A stretch of 16,168 bases of DNA from an uncultured Eubacteriales bacterium (GTDB lineage: Bacteria; Bacillota; Clostridia; Oscillospirales; Acutalibacteraceae), in NCBI GenBank assembly GCA_934462705.1, contig CAKSIH010000016.1:1-16168 (forward strand), read 5' to 3'. Positions 5,061-12,208 of this stretch are shown piece after piece (position 1 is the first letter of the stretch; each line of letters opens with the position of its first letter). Below the pieces are notes generated by a model that saw only the letters and a list, made by a program, of their open reading frames with translations, did no database searches and was not told where the DNA came from. The position numbers and the translations under genes were made by a program.

Positions 5061-6092
5061 ATGAAACAGTATTTCTCTTTTCAATGGCACATCACAGATG
5101 AGTGTGATCAGCGATGCAAGCATTGTTATATTTTCTCGGAAGATAACTGCAAAAAGCCAGACTCAATGACATGGTCGCAAATGAAAGATACCTTTTACAA
5201 CTGTTTGGACTTCTGTGAAATATATGATCGCCTACCATATTTCTATATTACAGGCGGCGATCCGATCTTACACCCGGATTTTTGGAAACTTTTAGGGCTT
5301 ATGAAACAGCACGATATTCCTTTTACAATTCTCGGTAATCCGTTTCACTTAAATGATGAAGTATGTAGAAAACTTAAAGAATACGGCTGTCAAAAATATC
5401 AGCTTTCCCTCGACGGTATGGAAAAAACGCACGACTGGTTTAGAAAACCCGGTAGTTTTGATACCACATTAGAGAAGATTGCGTGTATCAAGAATGCTGG
5501 TATTCGAAGTGTGATAATGACAACTATTTCCGGAAAGAACATTGACGAAATCCCTGATATTATTGATTCAGTAGTTACTCATAAAGTCGATGTGTTTGCT
5601 TTTGCTCGTTACTGCCCGACCAGTGAAGAAAAAGATATAGATATAGACCCTATGCGCTATAGAGAACTACTAGCTACGTGTGATAAAAAATTCAAAGAAT
5701 ATGAGTTAGCAGGGGTACAAACTTACTTTAACAAAAAAGACCACCTTTGGACCTTGTATGAGTATGAAACAGGAGAATTTAAAATCCCGGAAACTGTGGA
5801 AGATGGAATGATTTATAGTGGCTGCAACTGTGGCAACTGCCACTTAACGATTTTACCTAATGGTGATATTTATGCTTGCCGCCGAGTACAAAATAGCAAA
5901 GTTGGAAATATTTTTGAGGATAGAATTGCTGATATATGGATCTGTGAAATGGAAGCCTATCGGGACTATGACAAATTCAAGAAATGCTCAAAATGTGAAT
6001 TAAAAGCGTGGTGTCGAGGTTGTCCGGCTGTCGCAAGTGGAGCGCATGGAGATTTTTATGATACTGACCCACAATGTTGGAAGGATGTGTGA
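5061..6092 (+). CDS. Radical SAM/SPASM peptide maturase (ACGX-type system)
   Basis: The protein has 343 residues, with GAGGTG seven bases before ATG 5061. The radical SAM motif C15-x3-C19-x2-C22 (DECDQRCKHCY) sits at the N-terminus, followed by the GGDP motif (65-68) of the SAM-binding site and an LSLDG strand (115-119). From residue 255 a SPASM domain supplies ligands for extra iron-sulfur clusters: C255, C257, C260, C273, C295, C309, C312, C318, C321, C339. Enzymes of this architecture modify ribosomal peptides, commonly forming thioether (sactipeptide or ranthipeptide) links from Cys. Its substrate here is very likely the adjacent ACGS peptide. No N-terminal RiPP-recognition (RRE) domain is visible. 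It probably needs an electron donor; the next gene may supply flavin chemistry. Confidence 0.92.
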   Translation: MKQYFSFQWHITDECDQRCKHCYIFSEDNCKKPDSMTWSQMKDTFYNCLDFCEIYDRLPYFYITGGDPILHPDFWKLLGLMKQHDIPFTILGNPFHLNDEVCRKLKEYGCQKYQLSLDGMEKTHDWFRKPGSFDTTLEKIACIKNAGIRSVIMTTISGKNIDEIPDIIDSVVTHKVDVFAFARYCPTSEEKDIDIDPMRYRELLATCDKKFKEYELAGVQTYFNKKDHLWTLYEYETGEFKIPETVEDGMIYSGCNCGNCHLTILPNGDIYACRRVQNSKVGNIFEDRIADIWICEMEAYRDYDKFKKCSKCELKAWCRGCPAVASGAHGDFYDTDPQCWKDV

Positions 6093-6096
6093 TATA

Positions 6097-6675
6097 ATGG
6101 AATTAATAGAACAAATAAAAAAAAGGCGATCTATCCGTAAATATAAGAATAAACAAATCCCACGTAATGATTTAGAAAAAATCATTGAAGCTGGTACCTA
6201 CGCTTCCAATGCCGGTGGTGGTCAGCGAAGCATGATAGTTGGCATACGCAATCAAGGACTTGTGGAGAAACTAGGCAAGATGAATATGGCACATTTTGAC
6301 CGCAGTCGGTTGATCGGCTCCTATGTTTCCAAAGAGCAGCCAAGCGTGATAGATGACCCAACCATCAAAAGTGGATTTTACGGTGCACCTTCACTTTGCG
6401 TTGTATTTGCTCAAAGGGATTTTTTATTCGGTATTCCTGATGCATTTTGTTGTGCCGAAACTATGCTTATGGAAGCGTTTGATCTTGGAATTTCTTCCTG
6501 CATTGTGTCCCGTGCAGAGGAAACCTTCGATAATAAAATCGGTGAGGCTTTCTTGCGCGAATGGGATGTGCCGGAAAATTATATAGCTCGCTGTTTTGTA
6601 ACACTCGGTTACTGTGATGGTAAATATCCAAAATCTAAGCCGAGAAAAGAAAACAGAAGTAAAATCATAGAATGA
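6097..6675 (+). CDS. Nitroreductase-family FMN protein
   Basis: The protein has 192 residues from ATG 6097, four bases after the maturase stop. An in-frame ATG at 6037 would overlap the maturase by 56 bases and add 20 residues not typical of the family. The N-terminal RRSIRKYKNKQIP (10-22) is the classic nitroreductase FMN-binding start. ASNAGGGQ (36-43), YGAP (95-98) and the EAFDLGISSC-I helix (126-136) also fit. Members use FMN and NAD(P)H for two-electron reductions or dehydrogenations. In peptide pathways such proteins can act on Cys or backbone, or pass electrons to radical enzymes; which applies here cannot be seen. It is tightly co-transcribed with the maturase. Confidence 0.88.
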   Translation: MELIEQIKKRRSIRKYKNKQIPRNDLEKIIEAGTYASNAGGGQRSMIVGIRNQGLVEKLGKMNMAHFDRSRLIGSYVSKEQPSVIDDPTIKSGFYGAPSLCVVFAQRDFLFGIPDAFCCAETMLMEAFDLGISSCIVSRAEETFDNKIGEAFLREWDVPENYIARCFVTLGYCDGKYPKSKPRKENRSKIIE

Positions 6676-6685
6676 TGGTGAGACA

Positions 6686-7465
6686 ATGAACCAGACTGAA
6701 AGACGAATTTTTCTAATTCAAAAGCTTATTAAAGAGCAGCCGAGGTACAAAGATTTGCAGATACCGCAGGATATAGACGAACAAAAGCGTCTACTCCGTT
6801 CTCTTATGAATATCCGTATGCCGAAAAGCATCAGCGATGATTTTTTGAGAGTGCAGGATGAATACTTACGAGAAGAAATTGCCGCAAAAAGTATTACTGA
6901 TATTGCAGATTTATCTCACATATCAGAGGGACTTTATCTATGGCAGGGCGACATCACTACGCTTCGCTGTGATGCTATTGTCAATGCTGCTAACAGTGGC
7001 ATGACTGGATGTTATGCTCCTTGCCACTGTTGCATCGACAACTGCATACATACCTATGCTGGAGTTCAGCTTAGACTTGAATGTGCAAGGTTGATATCTG
7101 AACAAGGCCACGAAGAAGAAACAGGAAAAGCAAAGATTACGTCTGCTTACAATCTACCATGCAAGTATGTTATTCATACTGTAGGACCGATCATTTCGGA
7201 CCGAGTAACAAATACAGATGAGAAACTTCTTGCATCCTGCTATTGCTCCTGTTTAGAGCTTTGTGAGAAACACGGTATAAAAAGTATTGCTTTCTGCTGT
7301 ATCTCTACAGGAGAGTTCCGGTTTCCAAATGATAAGGCGGCAGAAATTGCGATACAGACTGTGAAAAACTGCAAAGAGGAAACTAGCAGTAATATAGAGG
7401 TGATTTTTAATGTATTCAAGGATGCCGATTACAAAATCTACAGGGAATTACTCACAAGAAATTGA
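6686..7465 (+). CDS. Zinc-type macrodomain, protein ADP-ribose hydrolase
   Basis: The protein has 259 residues. An N-terminal helical part (1-80) precedes a macrodomain: GLYLWQGDIT (82-91), AIVNAANS (97-104), then GCYAPCHCCIDNCIHTYAG (108-126), the signature of the zinc-containing bacterial class with C109, H114 and C116 as likely zinc ligands, and CISTGEFRFP (205-214) as the second ligand loop. Characterised relatives in Staphylococcus and Streptococcus remove ADP-ribose from proteins modified by the class M sirtuin encoded beside them. Here too the sirtuin gene follows, overlapping by 56 nt. The start ATG 6686 has GGTGAG about five bases upstream, and the gene lies 10 nt after the nitroreductase. 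Confidence 0.9.
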   Translation: MNQTERRIFLIQKLIKEQPRYKDLQIPQDIDEQKRLLRSLMNIRMPKSISDDFLRVQDEYLREEIAAKSITDIADLSHISEGLYLWQGDITTLRCDAIVNAANSGMTGCYAPCHCCIDNCIHTYAGVQLRLECARLISEQGHEEETGKAKITSAYNLPCKYVIHTVGPIISDRVTNTDEKLLASCYCSCLELCEKHGIKSIAFCCISTGEFRFPNDKAAEIAIQTVKNCKEETSSNIEVIFNVFKDADYKIYRELLTRN

Positions 7466-8279
7466 AAAATTGCAAAAGTCACTAGATTTAGCCGAAGCTA
7501 TTGTTATCGGTGCGGGTGCAGGGCTTTCCACCGCAGCAGGCTTTACCTATTTTGGTGAACGTTTTCATAAATATTTTGCAGACTTTGAAAACAAATATGG
7601 TTTTCACGATATGTATTCGGGTTCGTTTTGCCGTTACGATACGCTGGAAGAATATTGGGCATATTGGAGTCGATTTATTGTAGTAAATCGTTATATGGAG
7701 GCACCTAAGCCTGTTTATAATGAACTTTTTGAACTTGTTAAAACCAAGGACTATTTTGTAATTACCACAAATGTAGATCATTGTTTTCAAAAAGCAGGCT
7801 TTGACAAGAAACGATTATTTTACACACAGGGCGACTACGGTTTATTTCAATGTAGTGAACCGTGCTGTCAGGAGACCTTTGAAAACGAGGATACAATTTT
7901 GAATATGGTAGATATGCAAAATGATATGTGTATTCCGACTGAACTGTTACCTGTTTGTCCCCATTGTGGCAAGCCTATGACAATGAATCTGCGCTCAGAC
8001 AATCGTTTTGTTGAAGATGCAGGATGGTATATAGCAGCAGGACGTTATGAAGATTTTCTCAAGGATAAGGAAAATCTGAGAGTTTTGTTTTTGGAGCTGG
8101 GAGTTGGCTACAATACGCCGGGCATTATCAAATATCCATTTTGGCTCATGACTATGGAAAATCCGAAAGCTACCTATGCATGTGTAAATTTCTCAGAAGC
8201 TGTTTATCCTACTGAGCTCGAACGACAGTCTATTTGTATTGATAGTGATATTGCAAGGGTTTTAAAAGATTTGAGGTGA
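7410..8279 (+). CDS. Class M sirtuin (SirTM-like protein ADP-ribosyltransferase)
   Basis: The protein has 289 residues. GAGGTGA lies before ATG 7410, inside the macrodomain gene, implying translational coupling. The Sir2 NAD-binding loop GAGAGLSTAAGF (34-45) and TTNVDH (119-124) are clear. A CPHC pair (183, 186) with C148 and C152/C153 should bind zinc. The usual catalytic histidine is replaced by glutamine (Q140 in YTQGDYG), as in SirTM enzymes, which transfer ADP-ribose to a lipoylated GcvH-like protein rather than deacetylate. No GcvH-L or lipoate ligase gene is present here, so the substrate may be different, possibly the peptide or a partner enzyme. Family assignment is firm; the substrate is inference. 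Confidence 0.9.
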   Translation: MYSRMPITKSTGNYSQEIEKLQKSLDLAEAIVIGAGAGLSTAAGFTYFGERFHKYFADFENKYGFHDMYSGSFCRYDTLEEYWAYWSRFIVVNRYMEAPKPVYNELFELVKTKDYFVITTNVDHCFQKAGFDKKRLFYTQGDYGLFQCSEPCCQETFENEDTILNMVDMQNDMCIPTELLPVCPHCGKPMTMNLRSDNRFVEDAGWYIAAGRYEDFLKDKENLRVLFLELGVGYNTPGIIKYPFWLMTMENPKATYACVNFSEAVYPTELERQSICIDSDIARVLKDLR

Positions 8280-8283
8280 TACT

Positions 8284-9159
8284 ATGCACGATATATGGAA
8301 TCCTTGGCATGGGTGTGTAAAGTGTAGCGAAGGATGTCAGCATTGCTATATGTATTTTCTTGACCGTGTTCGGGATCGCAATGGTGCGGATATTTACAGG
8401 ACAAAATCGGGATTTAGCTATCCCATTAAAAAAAATAGAAATGGCAGATATAAAATCAAAAGCGGCGAGCTGATACGTGTTTGTATGTCCTCGGACTTCT
8501 TTTTAGAAGAAGCGGATAAGTGGCGAGATGAAGCCTGGGAGCTTATACGTGAGCGTAGTGATGTAAAATTTTTTCTGCTTACAAAACGCCCTCAAAGAGT
8601 AAAGGACTGCCTACCAAAATACTGGGGCGATGGATGGGAAAATGTCTTTCTTAATGTCACTTGTGAAAATCAACATAGGGCAGATGAGCGCATTCCTATC
8701 TTGCTTGATTTGCCATTTAGACACAAAGGCGTTATGTGTGCTCCCTTTATTGGTGCGGTCAGCATTGAAAAGTATCTAGGAGACGGACGGATCGAGCAGG
8801 TTATTTGCGGTGGTGAGAATTATGATGGAGCAAGACCATGTAATTTCGATTGGGTAAAAAATCTGAGAGATGAATGTGTCTTACATAATATTACGTTTTG
8901 CTTTATTGAAACAGGAACAGTATTTATTAAGGATGGAAGACGGTATCACTTACCAAAAAAACTCTTACAGAGCGAGATGGCATATAAATCTGGTATGAAT
9001 TATGTTGGTAAGCCGATTGAATGGAAGCTGACAGATCGTTTTGGTGTGGAGATACCGCAAGATGAATTGTATGTCCCACACTACCGTAGTTATTGCGAGC
9101 ATTGTGCAAGCAAACTTATTTGTAGTGGCTGTTCAGATTGTGGTAAATGTGGGAAGTAA
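8284..9159 (+). CDS. DUF5131 (phage Gp37/Gp68-like) protein with radical-SAM-type Cys motif and Cys-rich tail
   Basis: The protein has 291 residues; GAGGTGA overlaps the sirtuin's last codons and ATG 8284 is four bases after its stop. The N-terminus IWNPWHGCVKCSEGCQHCY is typical of DUF5131 and holds C14-x3-C18-x2-C21, the spacing of a radical SAM cluster, plus C11. RVCMSSDFF, FFLLTKRP, VICGGEN and FCFIETGT are further family blocks. Residues 271-291 add six cysteines (271, 274, 280, 283, 286, 289), which could hold another cluster or zinc. No function is established for the family to my knowledge. Its place as the last gene of this operon suggests a second modification step or a redox partner. 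Confidence 0.85.
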   Translation: MHDIWNPWHGCVKCSEGCQHCYMYFLDRVRDRNGADIYRTKSGFSYPIKKNRNGRYKIKSGELIRVCMSSDFFLEEADKWRDEAWELIRERSDVKFFLLTKRPQRVKDCLPKYWGDGWENVFLNVTCENQHRADERIPILLDLPFRHKGVMCAPFIGAVSIEKYLGDGRIEQVICGGENYDGARPCNFDWVKNLRDECVLHNITFCFIETGTVFIKDGRRYHLPKKLLQSEMAYKSGMNYVGKPIEWKLTDRFGVEIPQDELYVPHYRSYCEHCASKLICSGCSDCGKCGK

Positions 9160-9210
9160 ACTAATTGCTTATTTATTGTTTTTAACATATAAATATATAA
9201 ATTGATTGTT

Positions 9211-9237
9211 GTCACAGGAAAAACTGTGGCGTTTTTA
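9211..9237 (+). terminator. Terminator of the peptide operon (first)
   Basis: GTCACAG (9211-9217) pairs with CTGTGGC (9224-9230) with one G-U pair and an A-rich 6-nt loop, followed by GTTTTTA. Confidence 0.75.
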
Positions 9238-9255
9238 TATAATTTTACATCAACA

Positions 9256-9298
9256 ATGGCTATGCTCAAAAAGCATAGCCATAATTTTTTAATTTTTT
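9256..9298 (+). terminator. Terminator of the peptide operon (second)
   Basis: ATGGCTATGCT (9256-9266) and AGCATAGCCAT (9272-9282) form a perfect 11-bp stem with a 5-nt loop, followed by AATTTTTTAATTTTTT. With the first terminator it isolates the operon from the replication genes. Confidence 0.9.
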
Positions 9299-9370
9299 GA
9301 GGGGGTAAAGCCGTTTTCGTGGCTTATATATAGAGACGTTTTTCTGAGTCTCGGAAATGAGGTGACAAAG

Positions 9371-9553
9371 ATGGTAAAACACGAATTAAAAATTACAGTT
9401 AGTCGACCAAACGAAGAACCAATAAGTATGGCCCAGTTCAAAAGACTTCCAATTATTGAAAGAATGCGTGGCAGATGGTTTGGAAAATCACAAAGATTGA
9501 TGGTCATTGTGCCAAAGGACAGCGTTCAGAAGATTGAAGTTAAGGAGGTATAA
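9371..9553 (+). CDS. Small conserved-looking protein before the helicase
   Basis: This 60-residue protein starts at ATG 9371, chosen because TGAGGTG lies six bases before it; the GTG at 9362 is part of that site. I do not recognise a domain. It has two beta-like segments (ELKITVSR at the N-terminus and LMVIVPK near residue 49) around a basic helix-like centre with RMRGRWFGKSQR. Its stop lies just before the helicase start and its last codons carry the helicase's ribosome binding site, so the two are coupled. It may be a helper or DNA-binding protein, but no function can be claimed. Confidence 0.7.
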   Translation: MVKHELKITVSRPNEEPISMAQFKRLPIIERMRGRWFGKSQRLMVIVPKDSVQKIEVKEV

Positions 9554-9555
9554 AT

Positions 9556-10986
9556 TTGGCAAACAGTAATTCAAAGATGCCGATAAAAGCAATACCCTAT
9601 CAGCATCAAGAAAATGCATTCAGATTTGTAATGGACAAATTTGAAAACGGTGGTGGAGTAGCTCTACTAATAGAAATGGGCTGTGGCAAGAGTCTCATAT
9701 CCGTGGCAGTTGCAGGGTCGTTATTTAAGGCAGAAAAAATCAGAAAACTGCTTATAGTTTGCCCTTTGTCTATCTGCGGAGTATGGGAAGAAGAATTTTC
9801 GAAGTTTGCAGATTTTGACTACAGCTTGAACATCCTTAAAGGCACATCTAATAGGAAGTCAGCTACTTTATACTCGATGAACGGTAACTCTCTGCAGGTG
9901 GCTGTTGTCAATTATGAATCAGTATGGAGAATTGAAAGTCAGATACATTCTTGGAATCCTGATCTTATTATCTGTGATGAGTCACATAAAATTAAGACTC
10001 ATAATATTGCAGCTTCAAAGGCTCTGCATAGGCTGGGTCAAAATTCAAGATACAGAATGATTCTTACCGGCACAGTCATAACCAATAAGGCGATTGATAT
10101 ATTTTCTCAGTACAAATTTTTGGATCCAACAATTTACGGCAAAAGCTTCTATACATTTAGAAACCGCTACTTCGATATGGTCGGATACGGAAATCATACG
10201 CCTGTACTGAAAAAAGGGGTGGAATCCGAACTTAAAGAAAAACTACATGGTATTGCGTTTAGAGCAACAAAGGCAGAGTGCTTGGATTTACCGGAAACGA
10301 CAGACATAGTGCGATATATAGAGCTTGAACAAGATGCCATGAACGTTTATAAGTGTCTTGTGCGAGATAGCTTTTCAGAACTAAAAGATAGCGAAGTAAC
10401 TGCAACAAATATTCTTACTAAGCTGCTGCGTCTTTCTCAGCTAACCGGAGGATTTTTAGGTGATGACGAAGGTAAAAAGATGCATCAAGTAAGCACCGCT
10501 AAACTCCGGGCACTTGAAGATATCGTGGATGATGTTACTTTAAGTGGAAAGAAATTGGTTATTATAGCTCGATTTATTTCGGAGATTGAGGCAATTGAGG
10601 ATTTGCTTTCTAAGAAAAAGCTTAAGTTTTCAATTATCACCGGGAATGTAAAAAATCGCAGCGAACAAATTGAGAAATTCCAGAATGACTCAGATGTGCT
10701 TGTATTTGTAGGACAAATTGCAACAGCGGGACTTGGAATAACGCTCACAGCTTCAAGTACGATGGTATTTTACTCAATGGATTATTCAATGAGTAACTTT
10801 GAGCAGACAAAAGCTAGAATTCATCGTGCAGGGCAGAAAGAGAACTGTACTTACATTTACCTCATAGCAAAAAATACGGTAGATGAGAAAGTATTAAAAG
10901 CACTTAAGAAAAAATGTGATCTGGCTTCATCGCTAATTGATGATTACAGACAAGGCTTAAATCCATTTAAAACAGAAAGGACATAG
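9556..10986 (+). CDS. SNF2-type DEAD/DEAH-box helicase (phage replication module)
   Basis: The protein has 476 residues from TTG 9556, with a perfect TAAGGAGGT site six bases upstream. Visible motifs are Walker A MGCGKS (41-46), motif II DESH (141-144), TGT (171-173), the C-terminal RecA domain with VFVGQIATAGLGITLTAS (384-400) and motif VI QTKARIHRAGQ (417-427). It is a compact SNF2/RapA-like ATPase without accessory domains, as in many Firmicutes phages, where it sits among replication genes. It presumably moves along or remodels DNA or DNA-protein complexes. The TTG start despite an ideal binding site may tune its level. Confidence 0.93.
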   Translation: MANSNSKMPIKAIPYQHQENAFRFVMDKFENGGGVALLIEMGCGKSLISVAVAGSLFKAEKIRKLLIVCPLSICGVWEEEFSKFADFDYSLNILKGTSNRKSATLYSMNGNSLQVAVVNYESVWRIESQIHSWNPDLIICDESHKIKTHNIAASKALHRLGQNSRYRMILTGTVITNKAIDIFSQYKFLDPTIYGKSFYTFRNRYFDMVGYGNHTPVLKKGVESELKEKLHGIAFRATKAECLDLPETTDIVRYIELEQDAMNVYKCLVRDSFSELKDSEVTATNILTKLLRLSQLTGGFLGDDEGKKMHQVSTAKLRALEDIVDDVTLSGKKLVIIARFISEIEAIEDLLSKKKLKFSIITGNVKNRSEQIEKFQNDSDVLVFVGQIATAGLGITLTASSTMVFYSMDYSMSNFEQTKARIHRAGQKENCTYIYLIAKNTVDEKVLKALKKKCDLASSLIDDYRQGLNPFKTERT

Positions 10987-10990
10987 AACT

Positions 10991-11494
10991 ATGGAAAATA
11001 CAGTATTTGGGAAAGAAGAGAATAAAAACGCAGGCATATTGCCTGAAATTTCAGAAAATTATTGTGTGCGAAATGGGTGCGGTGACTCGCCGCTGTTTGA
11101 ACTGGCCGATAGATTGAAATCCCTAAAGGAAGATAAGAAACAAAAAGAACTGGAGCTTCGTAACATAAACGACATGATATTTGAAGTAGATGCAGCACTC
11201 TCTGAACTCATGATACTAAAGGAAACACAAAACTTTACCCGTAGTGGTACTATGTTTTGCCTGACAACGAGTACAAAAGCATCCGCAGTATCAGGATTTA
11301 AGGATGAACTGTACTCAAAACTTCGTGAAAAAGGCTATGGAGATTTGATACACGAGACTATAAACGCAAATTCATTGTCATCCTTTGTGAAAGAGCAAAT
11401 CAATGAGAATGATAACCTACTGCCGTCATGGCTTGAGGGTCTTGTTAATGTGTTTGAGAAAAATACAGTTGGAGTCAGAAAGGCAACAAAATAA
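10991..11494 (+). CDS. Coiled-coil phage-module protein of unknown function
   Basis: The protein has 167 residues; AAAGGA lies about ten bases before ATG 10991, four bases after the helicase stop. Residues about 35-80 form a charged coiled coil (LADRLKSLKEDKKQKELEL...). The C-terminal half (about 80-165) has the blocks FTRSGTMFCLTT, KLREKGYGDLI, ETINANSLSSFVKEQ and WLEGLVNVFEKNTVGVRK, which I associate with a recurrent phage protein of unknown role next to recombination and replication genes. The coiled coil suggests it oligomerises. No catalytic residues are recognisable. Confidence 0.75.
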   Translation: MENTVFGKEENKNAGILPEISENYCVRNGCGDSPLFELADRLKSLKEDKKQKELELRNINDMIFEVDAALSELMILKETQNFTRSGTMFCLTTSTKASAVSGFKDELYSKLREKGYGDLIHETINANSLSSFVKEQINENDNLLPSWLEGLVNVFEKNTVGVRKATK

Positions 11495-11515
11495 TAAATT
11501 TCGGAGGAACGAAAA

Positions 11516-12208
11516 ATGAATGAAAACAAAGAGTTAACAATTAATAATGGATATTTAACTAACTTGAACTTAGAAAACAATTTAAGTAATGAACTGGCAG
11601 GACTTGATAGTGGATTTGAGCGCATAAAAATCCCGGCAGGTGGGAGTCTTAACTTCGAAAATCCTAACCTTGAAAATTCGGACGAGCCTACATTTACAAA
11701 AGAATTCTCTGCAGTAATTTTGTACCATCACCCTTTATTTACCTACTATGAAAACAAATATAATGGTAGCAGTAATCCACCAGACTGTTGCAGTTTTGAT
11801 GGTGTTATCGGCACAGGAACTCCGGGAGGAAAGTGCAGATATTGCAAATTAAACGCATTCGGAAGCGGCGAAAACGGATCCAAGGCATGCAAAAATAAGC
11901 ACAGACTGTATCTTCTGCGTGAAAATCAGATATTCCCAGACGTTCTCATACTACCGGCAAGCTCTATACAAGAACTTTCAAAATACATCAAAAGATTACT
12001 TTCACTTGGAAAGAGGTCGGATTCAGTTGTCACAAAGTTATTTCTTAAAAAGGCGGTAAATAAGACAGGAATATCATTTTCAAAGGTACATTTCTCTCTC
12101 CAAAGATGTTTAGAACAAGACGAAAAAGATAGGCTTCAGCCATTTATCGAAGAAATTAAAAGTCATGTTGAGGACGGTTCTGGTATTTTTGGGGAGGTCA
12201 TTGAATAA
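11516..12208 (+). CDS. Zinc-binding replication-module protein (possible ssDNA-binding role)
   Basis: The protein has 230 residues with GGAGGAA upstream of ATG 11516. A cysteine-rich patch holds C91-C92, C107-x2-C110 and C125 (PDCCSFDGVIGTG then GKCRYCKLNAFGSG then KACKNKHRLYLL), forming a likely zinc ribbon. Around it are beta-strand-rich segments (EFSAVILYHHPLFTYY, VLILPASSIQELSKYIKRLL). The C-terminus is acidic (EEIKSHVEDGSGIFGEVIE), a feature shared with single-strand DNA-binding proteins. The gene directly precedes and overlaps the DNA polymerase by one base (TAATG), so the two are translated together. A single-strand binding or processivity role is inference only. Confidence 0.7.
   Translation: MNENKELTINNGYLTNLNLENNLSNELAGLDSGFERIKIPAGGSLNFENPNLENSDEPTFTKEFSAVILYHHPLFTYYENKYNGSSNPPDCCSFDGVIGTGTPGGKCRYCKLNAFGSGENGSKACKNKHRLYLLRENQIFPDVLILPASSIQELSKYIKRLLSLGKRSDSVVTKLFLKKAVNKTGISFSKVHFSLQRCLEQDEKDRLQPFIEEIKSHVEDGSGIFGEVIE

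Noticed and set aside
6037..6096. Upstream ATG of the nitroreductase adding 20 residues
   Set aside because: The extension overlaps the maturase coding sequence and is not typical of the family, whereas ATG 6097 gives the standard N-terminus.
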